64,000 nucleotides of DNA from Iodobacter sp. (GCF_025352645.1 NZ_JANXSO010000074.1:1-64000); one strand, 5' to 3'; counted from the stretch's first letter, positions 47,382 through 57,677 are shown. Numbers and translations: made by a program. The notes: generated by a model not told the origin, from the sequence alone.

Positions 47382-48425
47382 ATGAAAAAAGTCCTCATCC
47401 TTGGCGTAAATGGCTTTATTGGCCATCACTTATCCAAACACATCCTTGAAAACACCGACTGGGAAATTTTCGGTATGGATATGTACAGCGATAAAGTTTC
47501 TGAATTTATGGATAACAAACGCTTTCACTTTTTTGAAGGCGATATCACCATTAATCAAGAATGGATTGAATACCACGTTAAAAAATGTGATGTGGTTCTG
47601 CCATTAGTTGCCATTGCAACACCAGCCACCTATGTACAAGCGCCACTACGCGTATTTGAATTAGATTTTGAAGCCAATCTACCGATTATCAAATGGTGCG
47701 TAAAATATAAGAAACGCGTGGTATTCCCTTCTACATCCGAAGTTTACGGTATGTGTGAAGATGAAGCGTTTGATCCAGAAGAATCCAATATGGTGTATGG
47801 CCCAATCAACAAGCCACGCTGGATCTATGCTTGCTCTAAGCAGCTGATGGATCGCGTGATTGCTGCTTACGGGCAACAAGAAGGCTTGGATTACACCCTA
47901 TTCCGCCCATTTAACTGGATTGGTGCTGGCTTAGATAGCATCCACACCCCAAAAGAAGGCTCTAGCCGTGTAATCACCCAATTCTTGGGGCATATTGTTC
48001 GTGGCGAGCCGATCAAGCTGGTGGATGGCGGCGCGCAAAAACGTGCGTTTACCTATATTACGGACGGTATCGAAGCACTGGTTAAGATTATTGACAATAA
48101 AGATGGCAAAGCCACTCGCCAAATTTACAATATCGGCAACCCAGTCAACAACTACTCGGTACGTGAGCTTTCAACCATGATGCTGGATCTGGCTAAAACT
48201 TACCCAGAATACGCAGAAATGGCGGCTAAAGTCACCGTTCTGGAAACCACTTCCGGCGAATACTACGGCAAGGGTTACCAAGACGTGCAAAACCGCGTGC
48301 CAAAAATCGATAATACCAAGGCCGATTTAAACTGGGCACCAAGCACCACGATGGAAGACTCCTTACGCGGCATTTTTGATGCTTACAAAGATCAAGTTGC
48401 TGCGGCACGCGAACTGGTTAATTAA
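47382..48425 (+). CDS. arnA: UDP-glucuronic acid oxidative decarboxylase (stand-alone ArnA C-terminal domain)
   Basis: Protein of 347 residues matching the C-terminal half of ArnA. It oxidises and decarboxylates UDP-glucuronate to UDP-4-keto-pentose with NAD. The Rossmann motif GVNGFIG is at 8-14, the catalytic Ser-Glu in STSEVYG (S119, E120), and YACSK gives Y149 and K153. The Arg in QKRAFTYITDG corresponds to the decarboxylase Arg region. Full-length domain with its own ATG. Followed by a bidirectional terminator that ends the operon. Confidence 0.93.
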   Translation: MKKVLILGVNGFIGHHLSKHILENTDWEIFGMDMYSDKVSEFMDNKRFHFFEGDITINQEWIEYHVKKCDVVLPLVAIATPATYVQAPLRVFELDFEANLPIIKWCVKYKKRVVFPSTSEVYGMCEDEAFDPEESNMVYGPINKPRWIYACSKQLMDRVIAAYGQQEGLDYTLFRPFNWIGAGLDSIHTPKEGSSRVITQFLGHIVRGEPIKLVDGGAQKRAFTYITDGIEALVKIIDNKDGKATRQIYNIGNPVNNYSVRELSTMMLDLAKTYPEYAEMAAKVTVLETTSGEYYGKGYQDVQNRVPKIDNTKADLNWAPSTTMEDSLRGIFDAYKDQVAAARELVN

Positions 48426-48441
48426 GTTTTACCAAACGCAT

Positions 48442-48466
48442 AAAAAGCCGCAGCATGCGGCTTTTT
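48442..48466. terminator. Bidirectional terminator between the arn operon and the response regulator gene
   Basis: AAAAAGCCGCA GCA TGCGGCTTTTT is a perfect symmetric hairpin with A and T flanks. It ends the arn operon on the plus strand and the response-regulator transcript on the minus strand, overlapping the response-regulator stop by two bases. Confidence 0.9.
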
Positions 48467-48932
48467 ATGCGCTGAATGATTGTGCTAGCCCCAGCACCTG
48501 CTGTCGTTCGAACGGCTTGTTGAGTATTTTAATCAAATTCGCATGGCCCAAGCGCTGAGTGATTTCTTCCCAATTATAGTCACTGTAAGCACTGCAAATC
48601 ACCACCGGCAAATCTGGATCGTGCTGCCATAAATGGCCAATAGTCTCTAAGCCACTCCAACCGCCGGGCATACACATATCCACAAAGGCCAAATCATAGG
48701 TATCCCCTTTGCTGTACGCATCCTGCAAATGCTGGCAAGCTACCTCCCCGCTGGATTCTAGATCAAGGATAAAAGTAAGTTCATCCCCAGTTATTACTTT
48801 ACGATTAAATAATAAAAACTCAAGAGCATTGAGCTCAGCACTACCTACCGCTGTTTCAGGAGCCAGAATATCTCGGTAAAGCGCAAGATTCTCTAAATTA
48901 TCATCGATCACTAAAATCCGTTTTTTAACCAT
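48465..48932 (-). CDS. Single-domain response regulator with extended N-terminal half
   Basis: Protein of 155 residues consisting of one receiver domain and no output domain. The acidic pair is D10-D11 (ILVIDDNLEN), the phospho-acceptor is D85 in LAFVDMCMPGG, and the switch Ser and Lys are in VVICSAYSD and ILNKPF. The distance between the acid pair and D85 is about 30 residues longer than in CheY, an insertion around 25-60 (APETAVGSAELNALEFLL). The start overlaps the histidine kinase stop by 8 bases. Probable phosphotransfer partner of that kinase. Confidence 0.9.
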   Translation of the reverse strand: MVKKRILVIDDNLENLALYRDILAPETAVGSAELNALEFLLFNRKVITGDELTFILDLESSGEVACQHLQDAYSKGDTYDLAFVDMCMPGGWSGLETIGHLWQHDPDLPVVICSAYSDYNWEEITQRLGHANLIKILNKPFERQQVLGLAQSFSA

Positions 48933-51930
48933 GAGTCACCCCCTCCTTTAAACATGCAGGCAACTCCAGCGTAAAGCAGGCCCCTAGACCAAGACCTGCA
49001 CTTTCAGCACGCAGCTTGCCGCCCATTTCCACCGCCCAATTTGCCGAACAATGCAAGCCAAGCCCGTGCCCCTCTCCTCGGGTACTGCTTCCTTGGTTAA
49101 ACAGGCTAGCCAGTTGATCAGCCCCCATTCCTACTCCGTTATCTTGCACGCAGAGACTAATGCGTCCACATTCCTCCCTTATTCGTAATACAATTTGCTT
49201 TCTTAATGGCTCAGTTTCTGCCAGCGCTTGTGTGGCGTTATGTAATAAATTAACAAGTAGCTGTAATAGTTTGTGCCGATCAGCCAGTACCGCCACATCC
49301 CTCTCGTAATCCCGCTGAATAGTAACGTCTCTTAAATTGCAAAGTGAATCAGAGAGCACAATGGCCTGCTCCAGCATCGTATCTAGTGGGATCAGCTCAC
49401 GAACGGCATTTGCAGGCTTAGCCGTGACCTCTCTTTGCCGAGCAATCACCTCGCCAGCATGATTGGCACTGCGCAATAACAGAGTCAGTTTATGCATTAC
49501 ATGCTGATGCTCGGTGGCCAACTGTTGAGCCAGCAAGCCAACAAAAGCGGGAATGGTTTTACCCCTTTCATCATGCAATAGAAACTCCGACATATCACCA
49601 CGATGTTCATTAAGCAGCTCTGCCAGCTGTGCTAAAGATGGGCTCCGAGATTGAGCGACATAGTCTTGCAGCCCGCTGGTGGTCACGGTCACGCCATTCA
49701 GAGCATTGCCTAAGTCATGCAGCATGCCCGATGCCTGCATCCTCACCCCACCATCGTAAGCGGCCTGCTGTAATTGTTGCTGCATATGGCAAACCCGCAG
49801 CGCCAGCCGCACCCTAGCCCGCAGTTCTTCTGCGACAAAAGGCTTAGCAATATAATCATCGGCACCACTTGCCAAACCAGAAATACGGGCCTCGGCACCT
49901 CCCCTTGCCGTCAGCAAAATCACAGGTAAATGCGCCAGCGCTGGGGTATTTTTAATCTTGGCTAATAAAGAAATTCCATCCAGCTCTGGCATCATCACAT
50001 CCGACAGCACCAAATCTACTGCTTGCCGCTGTAAAATACCCCAAGCCTGCTTACCATTAGCCGCGATTAACACCGTGCAATCCTTACACAACAAGTCTGC
50101 GATATAGGCACACATATCAGGGTTATCATCGATCACTAACACGCGCTCTGGCATGGCGTGCAATATGGCACTTTCAGTCGCCACAACAGGAACTTGAAAA
50201 CGGGCCTGTTGTAAGGCTTTAGCAGAATCAAGGGGTACAGAGGCCATGCTAGTGGCTACCGCATTTCTGGGCAGGCAAACACTAAAACACGCGCCATGCC
50301 CCAGCTCGCTTTGCACGGCAACACTCCCCCCCATTTGCACGCTCAGCTCTTTGACTAGGGCCAGCCCGATACCCGTACCATGATAACGGCGTATTTCACC
50401 CTGATCCAATTGTGAGAAGCGCTGAAATAACAGTGGCTGCTGCTCTGCGGCAATCCCGACCCCCTTATCAATCACTTGCAATTGAAACCGGCGCTCATCA
50501 ATGACATCGCCTTTCATCATAATGACCCCGCCATTAGGCGAGAATTTAAGTGCATTACTCAGCAAATTTAGCATTATTTTTTCTAATGCATTTCGATCCA
50601 ACACAATGGTTTCCAGTGCAGGATCAAGGGCAAGGCGAATCGTGCATGCCCTGCTATTAGCCAGCTCAGTTGCTGAATCGATAATATTGAGCAACACCTC
50701 ACGCACATTAATTTTTTCTAACTGCGGAATAAAAGCCCCCGCCTCCAGCCTTGAGTAATCCAGTACATCATTAACCCGATTCATCAGGAGCAAGGCGTTA
50801 CGTTTAACCCGCTCGCACTGACCGCGCCTAGCAGGAGGCAGGACACTAAGTAATTCATCCAGCGGAGCCAAGATTAAGGTCAGCGGGGTGCGTAACTCAT
50901 GACTCACATTGGCCAGAAAATGGCTCTTTGCCTCATTAGCCACTTCGGCCTGCGACAGTGCTTGTTGTAATGCATGATTAAGCCGAGTGTTGGCCCTTAA
51001 GGTGATAATTTGCCGCACAACAACCAGCAGCGTCACGATCGCCGTTCCCCAGCGCACATCACTGGCCAGCGCACCATTTTGCAAAAGCAAAACATAGCAG
51101 GCGAGTACAGCCAGATAGGGAAGCATATTTTTAAGCGGTGCACCTAGGGCAAGGGGCTTTTGCCATACGATGCGCTCTTCCAAACTAGCGTAACAAGAGG
51201 CCGCCAGCATGCAATTAAAGCCAATAAAAAACAAATTACCCCAAGAAAGTGTGACATCTCCCCCTGTTACCACCATATAAGACAGACTGACATCCCCTAA
51301 AACAACCATCACCACCGCTCCTATTAGCAGCAGCATATCTAAGGTATAGGGTGATTTTTGCACCAGTAAACAGCGTATCAATAAGGTAATAAAAATCAAA
51401 TCTAATACGGGGTACGCCAGAGAAACCCAAAGCGCCAGCGAGTATTCCCCAAATGATGCGTAAATTGGATGCAAAATAAAATGAAAGGAATAGGTTACTA
51501 CCGCAGCAATCACAATTCCCACATCCAGCATCAACTGAGGAGAATTTTGTCTGCTTTGCTGCGGCAACCTAGCAATAGCAACAATCAATACTCCACTACT
51601 CATTAAATAAAAGATATCGGCAAAAGAAGGGAAGGGTTTGTTGTGCTGGATGATTTCGATGTAATTCCAAATCATACTCGCCAGCAGATAAAGACTAACC
51701 ACCAGTGCCAGATACAAGAGCGTGCGCTGCCTTGGCCGTAATACAACCGCATACCAGCATGCAATACAGGCGGGAATCAAAGGCAAGGTAAACAATACAT
51801 CAGCAATTTCTTTATGCTGCTCAATAGGCCCCCAGCGGCCAAACATCCAGGCAAAAAACACTAGATAAAAAAATGCACTGGCCTGCAACATCCAAACCGC
51901 CATCTTTTTAATGCGCTGCTCAGAACTCAT
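48925..51930 (-). CDS. Hybrid sensor histidine kinase with two ATPase modules
   Basis: Protein of 1001 residues from the ATG at 51930 (GGAG 9 bases upstream); a TTG at 51948 would add six residues. Residues about 1-300 contain nine or ten membrane helices forming a sensory membrane domain (PFPSFADIFYLMSSG). A HisKA region has NVSHELRTPLTLIL, and the HATPase_c has NAL-KFSPNGGVI and YHGTGIGLALVKELS. A receiver domain lies at about 595-715 (VLVIDDNPDMC; LVLSDVMMPELDG). The C-terminal 260 residues start GMLHDLGNALNG and end with a second ATPase (LLHNATQALAE, DNGVGMGADQ, GHGLGLHCSANWA). The last part is an additional kinase-like unit with its own His candidate. Confidence 0.92.
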   Translation of the reverse strand: MSSEQRIKKMAVWMLQASAFFYLVFFAWMFGRWGPIEQHKEIADVLFTLPLIPACIACWYAVVLRPRQRTLLYLALVVSLYLLASMIWNYIEIIQHNKPFPSFADIFYLMSSGVLIVAIARLPQQSRQNSPQLMLDVGIVIAAVVTYSFHFILHPIYASFGEYSLALWVSLAYPVLDLIFITLLIRCLLVQKSPYTLDMLLLIGAVVMVVLGDVSLSYMVVTGGDVTLSWGNLFFIGFNCMLAASCYASLEERIVWQKPLALGAPLKNMLPYLAVLACYVLLLQNGALASDVRWGTAIVTLLVVVRQIITLRANTRLNHALQQALSQAEVANEAKSHFLANVSHELRTPLTLILAPLDELLSVLPPARRGQCERVKRNALLLMNRVNDVLDYSRLEAGAFIPQLEKINVREVLLNIIDSATELANSRACTIRLALDPALETIVLDRNALEKIMLNLLSNALKFSPNGGVIMMKGDVIDERRFQLQVIDKGVGIAAEQQPLLFQRFSQLDQGEIRRYHGTGIGLALVKELSVQMGGSVAVQSELGHGACFSVCLPRNAVATSMASVPLDSAKALQQARFQVPVVATESAILHAMPERVLVIDDNPDMCAYIADLLCKDCTVLIAANGKQAWGILQRQAVDLVLSDVMMPELDGISLLAKIKNTPALAHLPVILLTARGGAEARISGLASGADDYIAKPFVAEELRARVRLALRVCHMQQQLQQAAYDGGVRMQASGMLHDLGNALNGVTVTTSGLQDYVAQSRSPSLAQLAELLNEHRGDMSEFLLHDERGKTIPAFVGLLAQQLATEHQHVMHKLTLLLRSANHAGEVIARQREVTAKPANAVRELIPLDTMLEQAIVLSDSLCNLRDVTIQRDYERDVAVLADRHKLLQLLVNLLHNATQALAETEPLRKQIVLRIREECGRISLCVQDNGVGMGADQLASLFNQGSSTRGEGHGLGLHCSANWAVEMGGKLRAESAGLGLGACFTLELPACLKEGVTHG

Positions 51931-52150
51931 GATTGCTACTCCAGCCAACTACACTTGAGCAAACGCTAATATGAGCAAAAAAACAAGCGCCTTATGCCCT
52001 AAGTGATGACAAAGGGTGATGGCCTGCTGTCAAGATAAAAAGCTCTCTATTGAGGCTAAAACACATCCACAACACAGGCCAGTAAAATCATTTGTCATGC
52101 ACAGGTAAGCTGATAGAATCGCCCCTCCCTACAACACTGGAGCACGCCAT

Positions 52151-53452
52151 ATGTCTTTCTCCTTAGCTCACAAATGGCATGGTTTGGGTCCTGCTTTTTC
52201 ATTTTTGTTATTAAACGATATTTTGGCCGTGCTCTCTTTAACCACGGGCAATGTAGCCATCAGCTGGTGGATTGTGACCACAGGCGGTGCCGCTGATTTA
52301 TCTATTTTTGGGATTAGCGCTGCACTAACTATGCTACTGGCTCTACCTTTATTGTCTGCACACGGGGATCGCTTTCCCAAATCACGCATTATGGCGTGGG
52401 GCCTGCTCGCCGCCGCAATCACCGCGCTGGGGCTGGCCTTGATGGCTAGTATTGGGTATTACCGGATCTGGCCTATTATTTTGGTTTACTCGATTGATGT
52501 AATTGCTTTCTCTATGGTATTACCCGCAGTAAGCAGCATTGCTGCCGATTTAACCCCACCGGATCGCCTATCTGACGCGTTAAGCTTACAAAAAAGCGCG
52601 CAGTCTTTAGGCCGTTTAGCTGGGCCAGTGGTGGGCGGTGCAATAGTTGCGCTCAGCAATGTAGCCTTTGCGCTATGGGTTTATACCGCTCTGCTATTCA
52701 TTGCCGCCCTTTCTGCCTTTGCCATTGCACCGATTAAACCCGCCAGCAAGCAAAGCGGCCATTGGAGCGCAGAAGTGCGTGCAGGTCTCACCGCCAAATG
52801 GAAAATCCCCATTGATCGCAACTGGACGATTTATGCATTTTTTTGCATGGCATTTCTTTCCCCCGCACTGGGGATGCTGCTCCCGCTAAAGGTTCATTCC
52901 CTACATTTGGGCGCTAACTGGCTAGGCGCAACCGAGGCAGCTTTAGGCCTAGGGATGTTGCTCGGGGCATTTTGGGGTGCAGCAAAAGCAATCCACTGGC
53001 AAGGACGCTTTAAAGCGTCTTTACTCGCCATTAGCACGGTTGCGCTCTGCCTGATGGGCGTTGCATTAAGCCAACAAGGCTGGATGTTAACCCTAGGGTT
53101 TGGCATTACCGGTTTTGTGATGTCGATTAGCCAACTGGTTGGACAAACCCACCGCCAACTGGCCGTTCCGGATCATTTTCGCTCGCGGTTTTCTTCAGTC
53201 AATTTCATGGTAATGAATCTTTCCGCCATGCTGGGGCCAGCCATTGCAGGAGCTGCCTTGGGTGTTTTCGAGGTAAGCACCGTCTACGCCGCTTTTGGCT
53301 TTGCTTTGCTCTTGGTTTCCATCTCTTTTCCCCTCGTTCCTGGGATTCAGCATTTTTTATCCCTAGACCATAACGAAGTAAAAGGCTGGTATGGTAAACA
53401 ACACCCTGAGCTATTTGGCTTAGCGCCACAAAAACAACAGGAGACGAGGTAG
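52151..53452 (+). CDS. Major facilitator superfamily transporter
   Basis: Protein of 433 residues with about 12 membrane helices in two halves (helix-rich to residue 195, hydrophilic loop about 200-225 KPASKQSGHWSAEVRAGL, then the second half). It has the loop motif DRFPKSRIMAWG after helix 2 and DRLSDALSLQKSAQSLGRLAGPVVGG in helix 5. This resembles the MFS branch of enterobactin/drug exporters. Substrate unknown. It is monocistronic and divergent from the hybrid kinase (220 bases apart). Confidence 0.85.
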   Translation: MSFSLAHKWHGLGPAFSFLLLNDILAVLSLTTGNVAISWWIVTTGGAADLSIFGISAALTMLLALPLLSAHGDRFPKSRIMAWGLLAAAITALGLALMASIGYYRIWPIILVYSIDVIAFSMVLPAVSSIAADLTPPDRLSDALSLQKSAQSLGRLAGPVVGGAIVALSNVAFALWVYTALLFIAALSAFAIAPIKPASKQSGHWSAEVRAGLTAKWKIPIDRNWTIYAFFCMAFLSPALGMLLPLKVHSLHLGANWLGATEAALGLGMLLGAFWGAAKAIHWQGRFKASLLAISTVALCLMGVALSQQGWMLTLGFGITGFVMSISQLVGQTHRQLAVPDHFRSRFSSVNFMVMNLSAMLGPAIAGAALGVFEVSTVYAAFGFALLLVSISFPLVPGIQHFLSLDHNEVKGWYGKQHPELFGLAPQKQQETR

Positions 53453-53891
53453 GTATTTTGCAATAAATCTTCTAATCTCACGCAAATCAGAGTCATCATT
53501 CCCGCGTTCGAGCCTGCCCTTGAAGGCTTTAGTCAGGCGCGGCAACCCAGTGGCACTGCTGGATTACCGACAAAAGCACTCGGGGATGAGGCTTTTTTAG
53601 CCAGCCTAAAATGCAATAGAATATTTGGTTTGCTACTTAGTTACATAAAATGGCTTTTCCCACGAAACATACAAAAATCACGAGTATGTAAAAGTGATAC
53701 CACTAAAACTAACGGGCAAGATAAACCTCGACACGCCCCTGCTTGGCGGCCTATTGGGTGTCATTCGAGCTTTTTGTGGGTAAAAAATTGTTTCTACTCT
53801 ATTCATTTTCTGTGTGATTTTTGTTGATATAGATATAGCCGCTTAAATTTAGGCTTTTTCTTGATTGGCGATAGGGCCAGAGAAGCGGATA
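53453..53891. other. Gene-free region with decayed repeat and ACGAAA tracts
   Basis: About 440 bases between the MFS gene and ftsK. 53493-53589 looks like a decayed dispersed repeat. 53658-53675 and 53760-53830 hold degenerate CACGAAA/TTTTTGTTG tracts similar to those at 5267 and 6186. No open frame here has a ribosome-binding site or family resemblance. It must carry the ftsK promoter. Confidence 0.5.
53493..53589. repeat. Decayed dispersed intergenic repeat
   Basis: Outer ends TCATTCCCG (53496-53504) and CGGGGATGA (53581-53589) are near-complementary, and the interior contains CTGGATTACCGACAAAAGC. The layout is that of short non-coding dispersed elements with complementary ends. No other copy is in this window. 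Confidence 0.4.
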
Positions 53892-56800
53892 ATGCCGACT
53901 CTGCCATATATGCCGTTCTGGATTCGTAAAAACATGTCTATTCGATTCATTTCCCGAATCAATCAACTATTGCACACCGCCCGTTTGATCTGGCTTTGCC
54001 CTGCTTTTATCTTAATTGTATTGCTTGGGTTTAATCGTCATATCGGCTTGGCCGCTTGGCTTTGCGCTTTTTTTGCTTTAGAACGCACTTGGCAGCCCCA
54101 AAAACTATCTAGCATTGAATATCTAGGATTTGCAATTACGCTTTGCACCTTGGCTGCAGGCCAAAGCTTGCTGAACTATTCAGCCATCCTTTCTGCCCTG
54201 CTTTTTTCGCTGGGCTTGGGCGTTGGCGTTCCACTTTGGCGGCAAAAACCATGGAGCGATATTCTTGAGCACACAGGGCTAGCGATAGAGCAAGGTTGGC
54301 ACGCCATAGCAACTGGAATTAAAGCGCAATTTGAACCGCTGCCTGAGCAAGAAGAATCTGAAGAGGCCAACCATGCCAATGAATGGGATGCTTTCGACGA
54401 CGAAGAAGAACTCGGCGAAAAAACACTGCCGGCTAGCCATCGGGAAACAAGCACGCCACCAGCCGTAAAAGAAGCCATTGTAAGGCCAGCCACTGCGCCA
54501 GCGCCCCAGTCTTTGGCCGTTGGCCCTACTATCACAGTGAGCCTTAGCAGCCAGCCGCCGATTAAAAGCACTGAATTGTTTCAGCACTTTCGTGCGCCTG
54601 CCCAAGCCATAGCACCGGTCACTCAGGCCGCAGCGCTGGAGCCGCACTTTACCCCTACTGCCAGCCCTTTTACTGCGCCGTCGCTCGCGGCCATGCCCAA
54701 GGCCGCCAGCTTGCCTTTAATCGATTTATCCCAAATAAGGCAGCATCTACAAAACGATCATCGGGTAAAAAGCCATAACGATCGCCCAAGGCAAGTAGAG
54801 CCAAGCGCACTGCCTTTAATTGAGGCAACCGAGATTCGTCAGCGTTTATCCGCAATTCATGGCAAACCCGCTGAACCAGCGCCGCTACCTAGCCGCAGCC
54901 CCAAAGCAGCAGCCCCGCTGAGTAGCAGCCCGCGCTTATTTCAGCTAGAGCCTAAAACGCCTCCCCCTGCGAGCCCAAACCCGCCGATCAGAATTGAGCC
55001 TACGCTAGATGAGGCACTACTTAGCCCAATCGGCCTAGATTCCCCCATCGCCACCGAGGCGGTTCTAAGCGATAGCACTGTCGCCACCGTAGCGGACTGG
55101 GAGCCAAGCGAAACCATTACACTGCAACCCATCGTTGAGACCGCTACTGCGCCCATCCCTGATCCAGAGTCACGCGCCTTGGCGGCGTTCCTCACCCAAG
55201 CTATGACGGCTCCCTTTGCCGTAACGAGCACGCCAGTTACGACGACAGAGCAAACGCCAGTGGCTGAGATATCGGCCCCGACAGTTAAGCTGGCAGAAGC
55301 TATGTTAGCTATTCCTCCAGAAACTCAATTGACAGCGCCAAAGCTAGCCATTAGTCCAGAGTATGAATTTGTCACGCACAAGCTGATGACAGCAGCAGAG
55401 CCAGAAACTACAGCGCACAACGTAGCGCTCACACCAAAACTTGAGCTACCAGCAGCCGTATTAGCCCTTACACCAGAATCTGAATTCAGCGCTCCTTCGT
55501 TAAGGATTGCGGCAGAATCTGAATTAACAACATCTAAGTTTGTAACTACGCCAGAGCATGGTTTAACAGCATCTCAGCTTGTAACTGCAACAGAATCTGC
55601 GTTAACAGCGCCTCAATTTACCACTGCAACAGAGCATGAATTAGCAGTGCCTAAGTTTGCGACTGCACCAGAGCATGACTTAACAGCAACTAAATTTGCG
55701 ACGGCAACAGAGCATGAACTCACTTGGTCCAAGCCACCTGCCCCTCAACCGCTCCCCCTTGCCGAGCCCATGCACTACAGCGATGACTTTATGCCATCGC
55801 TCAGCTTACTGCATCCGCCAGACCCTGAGATTGAAACCATCAGCCAAGACGACCTCCTAGACCGTGGCATCTTGATTGAAGAAAAACTAGCAGAATTCCG
55901 CGTAAAAGCATCTGTACTCGATGCCTACGCGGGCCCCGTCATTACCCGTTACGAGATTGAGCCCGCGATTGGCGTGCGCGGCGCGCAGATTGTTAATTTA
56001 ATGAAAGACTTGGCACGGGCGCTGGGGCTGGTTTCTATCCGCGTGGTAGAAACCATCCCTGGCAAGACTTGCATGGGACTGGAGCTGCCTAACCCAACAA
56101 GGCAAATGATTCGCCTTTCCGAGATTCTATCCTCGGATGTTTACCAGCAAAATCAAAGCAAGCTCACCATTGCCCTAGGCAAAGACATTACCGGCGCACC
56201 AATTGTGACCGACCTTGCCAAAGCACCGCATATGCTGGTGGCGGGGACCACCGGCTCGGGTAAATCGGTGGGCGTAAACGCCATGATTTTGTCCTTGCTG
56301 TATAAAGCCACGCCGGAAGAAGTGCGCTTTATTATGGTCGACCCAAAGATGCTGGAATTATCCGTTTACGACGGCATTCCGCATTTATTAGCCCCTGTCG
56401 TCACCGATATGAAACTCGCCGCCAACGCCCTGAACTGGTGTGTGGCCGAGATGGAAAAGCGCTATCGCCTCATGAGCACCTTTGGTGTGCGTAATCTAGC
56501 AGGCTTTAATCAAAAGCTGAAGGAAGCCGAGCAACGCGGCGAGCGCCTCACCAATCCATTCTCACTGACACCCGATGAGCCAGAAGCGCTGGAGCACCTA
56601 CCCTTTATTGTGGTGGTAGTCGATGAGTTTGCTGATTTAATGATGGTGGCTGGCAAAAAAATTGAAGAGCTGATTGCCCGCCTCGCACAAAAAGCCCGCG
56701 CTGCTGGGATTCATTTAATCTTAGCCACCCAACGCCCTTCGGTAGACGTGATTACTGGCCTAATTAAGGCCAATATACCGACACGACTGGCCTTTCAAGT

Positions 56801-57266
56801 ATCTAGCAAGATTGATAGCCGTACCATTTTGGACCAGATGGGCGCAGAAGCCCTGCTAGGCCAAGGCGATATGCTGTTTTTGCCGCCCGGCACCGGCTAT
56901 CCACAGCGTATTCACGGCGCTTTTGTTGACGATAACGAAGTACACCGTGTAGTCGAGCATTTAAAACAATTTGGCGAGCCACGCTATATCGATGGCATCT
57001 TAAATGGTGGTTTTGATGCCGAGGCCAGCGCATCCAATATCAATAACAATAATGAAGGCGGCGAAGCCGATCCCATTTACGATGAAGCCGTGGCGCTGGT
57101 ACTAAAAAGCCGCCGCGCTTCTATCTCGGCCGTGCAACGCCAGCTTAGAATTGGCTACAACCGCGCCGCTAGGCTGATCGATCAGATGGAAAACGCCGGC
57201 ATCGTCAGCCAGATGGAAAGCAATGGCAATCGAACCGTGCTAGCACCGCCAAGCGCCGAGATTTAA
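53892..57266 (+). CDS. ftsK: DNA translocase FtsK
   Basis: Protein of 1124 residues from the ATG at 53892, preceded by GAGAAG; a TTG at 53865 would add nine residues. It moves DNA at the septum for chromosome dimer resolution. The N-terminal membrane domain is short (helices in about 30-120, [21 protein letters not shown]). The linker (about 120-625) is Pro/Ala/Thr-rich and includes 11 tandem 13-residue repeats (474-616). The motor domain follows with Walker [13 protein letters not shown], Walker [13 protein letters not shown] and the RecA core [24 protein letters not shown]. The gamma winged-helix domain ([32 protein letters not shown]) that reads KOPS is intact. Confidence 0.94.
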   Translation: MPTLPYMPFWIRKNMSIRFISRINQLLHTARLIWLCPAFILIVLLGFNRHIGLAAWLCAFFALERTWQPQKLSSIEYLGFAITLCTLAAGQSLLNYSAILSALLFSLGLGVGVPLWRQKPWSDILEHTGLAIEQGWHAIATGIKAQFEPLPEQEESEEANHANEWDAFDDEEELGEKTLPASHRETSTPPAVKEAIVRPATAPAPQSLAVGPTITVSLSSQPPIKSTELFQHFRAPAQAIAPVTQAAALEPHFTPTASPFTAPSLAAMPKAASLPLIDLSQIRQHLQNDHRVKSHNDRPRQVEPSALPLIEATEIRQRLSAIHGKPAEPAPLPSRSPKAAAPLSSSPRLFQLEPKTPPPASPNPPIRIEPTLDEALLSPIGLDSPIATEAVLSDSTVATVADWEPSETITLQPIVETATAPIPDPESRALAAFLTQAMTAPFAVTSTPVTTTEQTPVAEISAPTVKLAEAMLAIPPETQLTAPKLAISPEYEFVTHKLMTAAEPETTAHNVALTPKLELPAAVLALTPESEFSAPSLRIAAESELTTSKFVTTPEHGLTASQLVTATESALTAPQFTTATEHELAVPKFATAPEHDLTATKFATATEHELTWSKPPAPQPLPLAEPMHYSDDFMPSLSLLHPPDPEIETISQDDLLDRGILIEEKLAEFRVKASVLDAYAGPVITRYEIEPAIGVRGAQIVNLMKDLARALGLVSIRVVETIPGKTCMGLELPNPTRQMIRLSEILSSDVYQQNQSKLTIALGKDITGAPIVTDLAKAPHMLVAGTTGSGKSVGVNAMILSLLYKATPEEVRFIMVDPKMLELSVYDGIPHLLAPVVTDMKLAANALNWCVAEMEKRYRLMSTFGVRNLAGFNQKLKEAEQRGERLTNPFSLTPDEPEALEHLPFIVVVVDEFADLMMVAGKKIEELIARLAQKARAAGIHLILATQRPSVDVITGLIKANIPTRLAFQVSSKIDSRTILDQMGAEALLGQGDMLFLPPGTGYPQRIHGAFVDDNEVHRVVEHLKQFGEPRYIDGILNGGFDAEASASNINNNNEGGEADPIYDEAVALVLKSRRASISAVQRQLRIGYNRAARLIDQMENAGIVSQMESNGNRTVLAPPSAEI
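55311..55739 (+). repeat. 39-bp tandem repeat in the ftsK linker
   Basis: Eleven consecutive in-frame units of 13 codons, e.g. [39 protein letters not shown]. The first units are diverged ([13 protein letters not shown]) and the last five are most alike. Consensus is roughly T-A-x-E-x-E-L-T-A-x-K-F-A. Confidence 0.85.
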
Positions 57267-57269
57267 GCC

Positions 57270-57677
57270 ATGTTTACCATCCGCTTCGATATTCTAGAGA
57301 ACGAAATAGAGTTTTCAGCCATCCGTGCCCAAGGCAGTGGCGGGCAGAACGTGAACAAGGTATCGAGCGCGGTGCATCTGCGCTTTGATATCCCCGCCTC
57401 ATCCTTGCCCTCCTTACTCAAGGAGCGGCTATTAGCGCTGGGCGATTCGCGCATCAGCAAAGATGGCGTTATCGTTATCAAGGCACAGCAATACCGCAGC
57501 CAAGAACAAAACCGCGCCGACAGCATTCAACGCCTTAACGAGCTAATCGCCAGTGCCGCCACCATCGCCACACCCCGCAAAGCCACCCGCCCAACGCGCG
57601 GCTCACAAACTCGGCGCTTAGATAGTAAAAATAAACGCGGATCGATTAAGGCCTTGCGTGGCAGGGTCAGCGACTAA
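57270..57677 (+). CDS. arfB: Alternative ribosome rescue factor ArfB (YaeJ)
   Basis: Peptidyl-tRNA hydrolase of 135 residues (E. coli 140) that frees ribosomes stalled on non-stop mRNA. The GGQ motif at residues 24-26 (GSGGQNVNK) catalyses hydrolysis. The basic C-terminal tail (RKATRPTRGSQTRRLDSKNKRG) enters the empty mRNA channel. It starts 3 bases after the ftsK stop, so the two are probably cotranscribed. Confidence 0.95.
   Translation: MFTIRFDILENEIEFSAIRAQGSGGQNVNKVSSAVHLRFDIPASSLPSLLKERLLALGDSRISKDGVIVIKAQQYRSQEQNRADSIQRLNELIASAATIATPRKATRPTRGSQTRRLDSKNKRGSIKALRGRVSD

Noticed and set aside
53630..53827. 65-codon open frame before ftsK
   Set aside because: Composition is not protein-like, no ribosome-binding site, and it lies in decayed repeat sequence.
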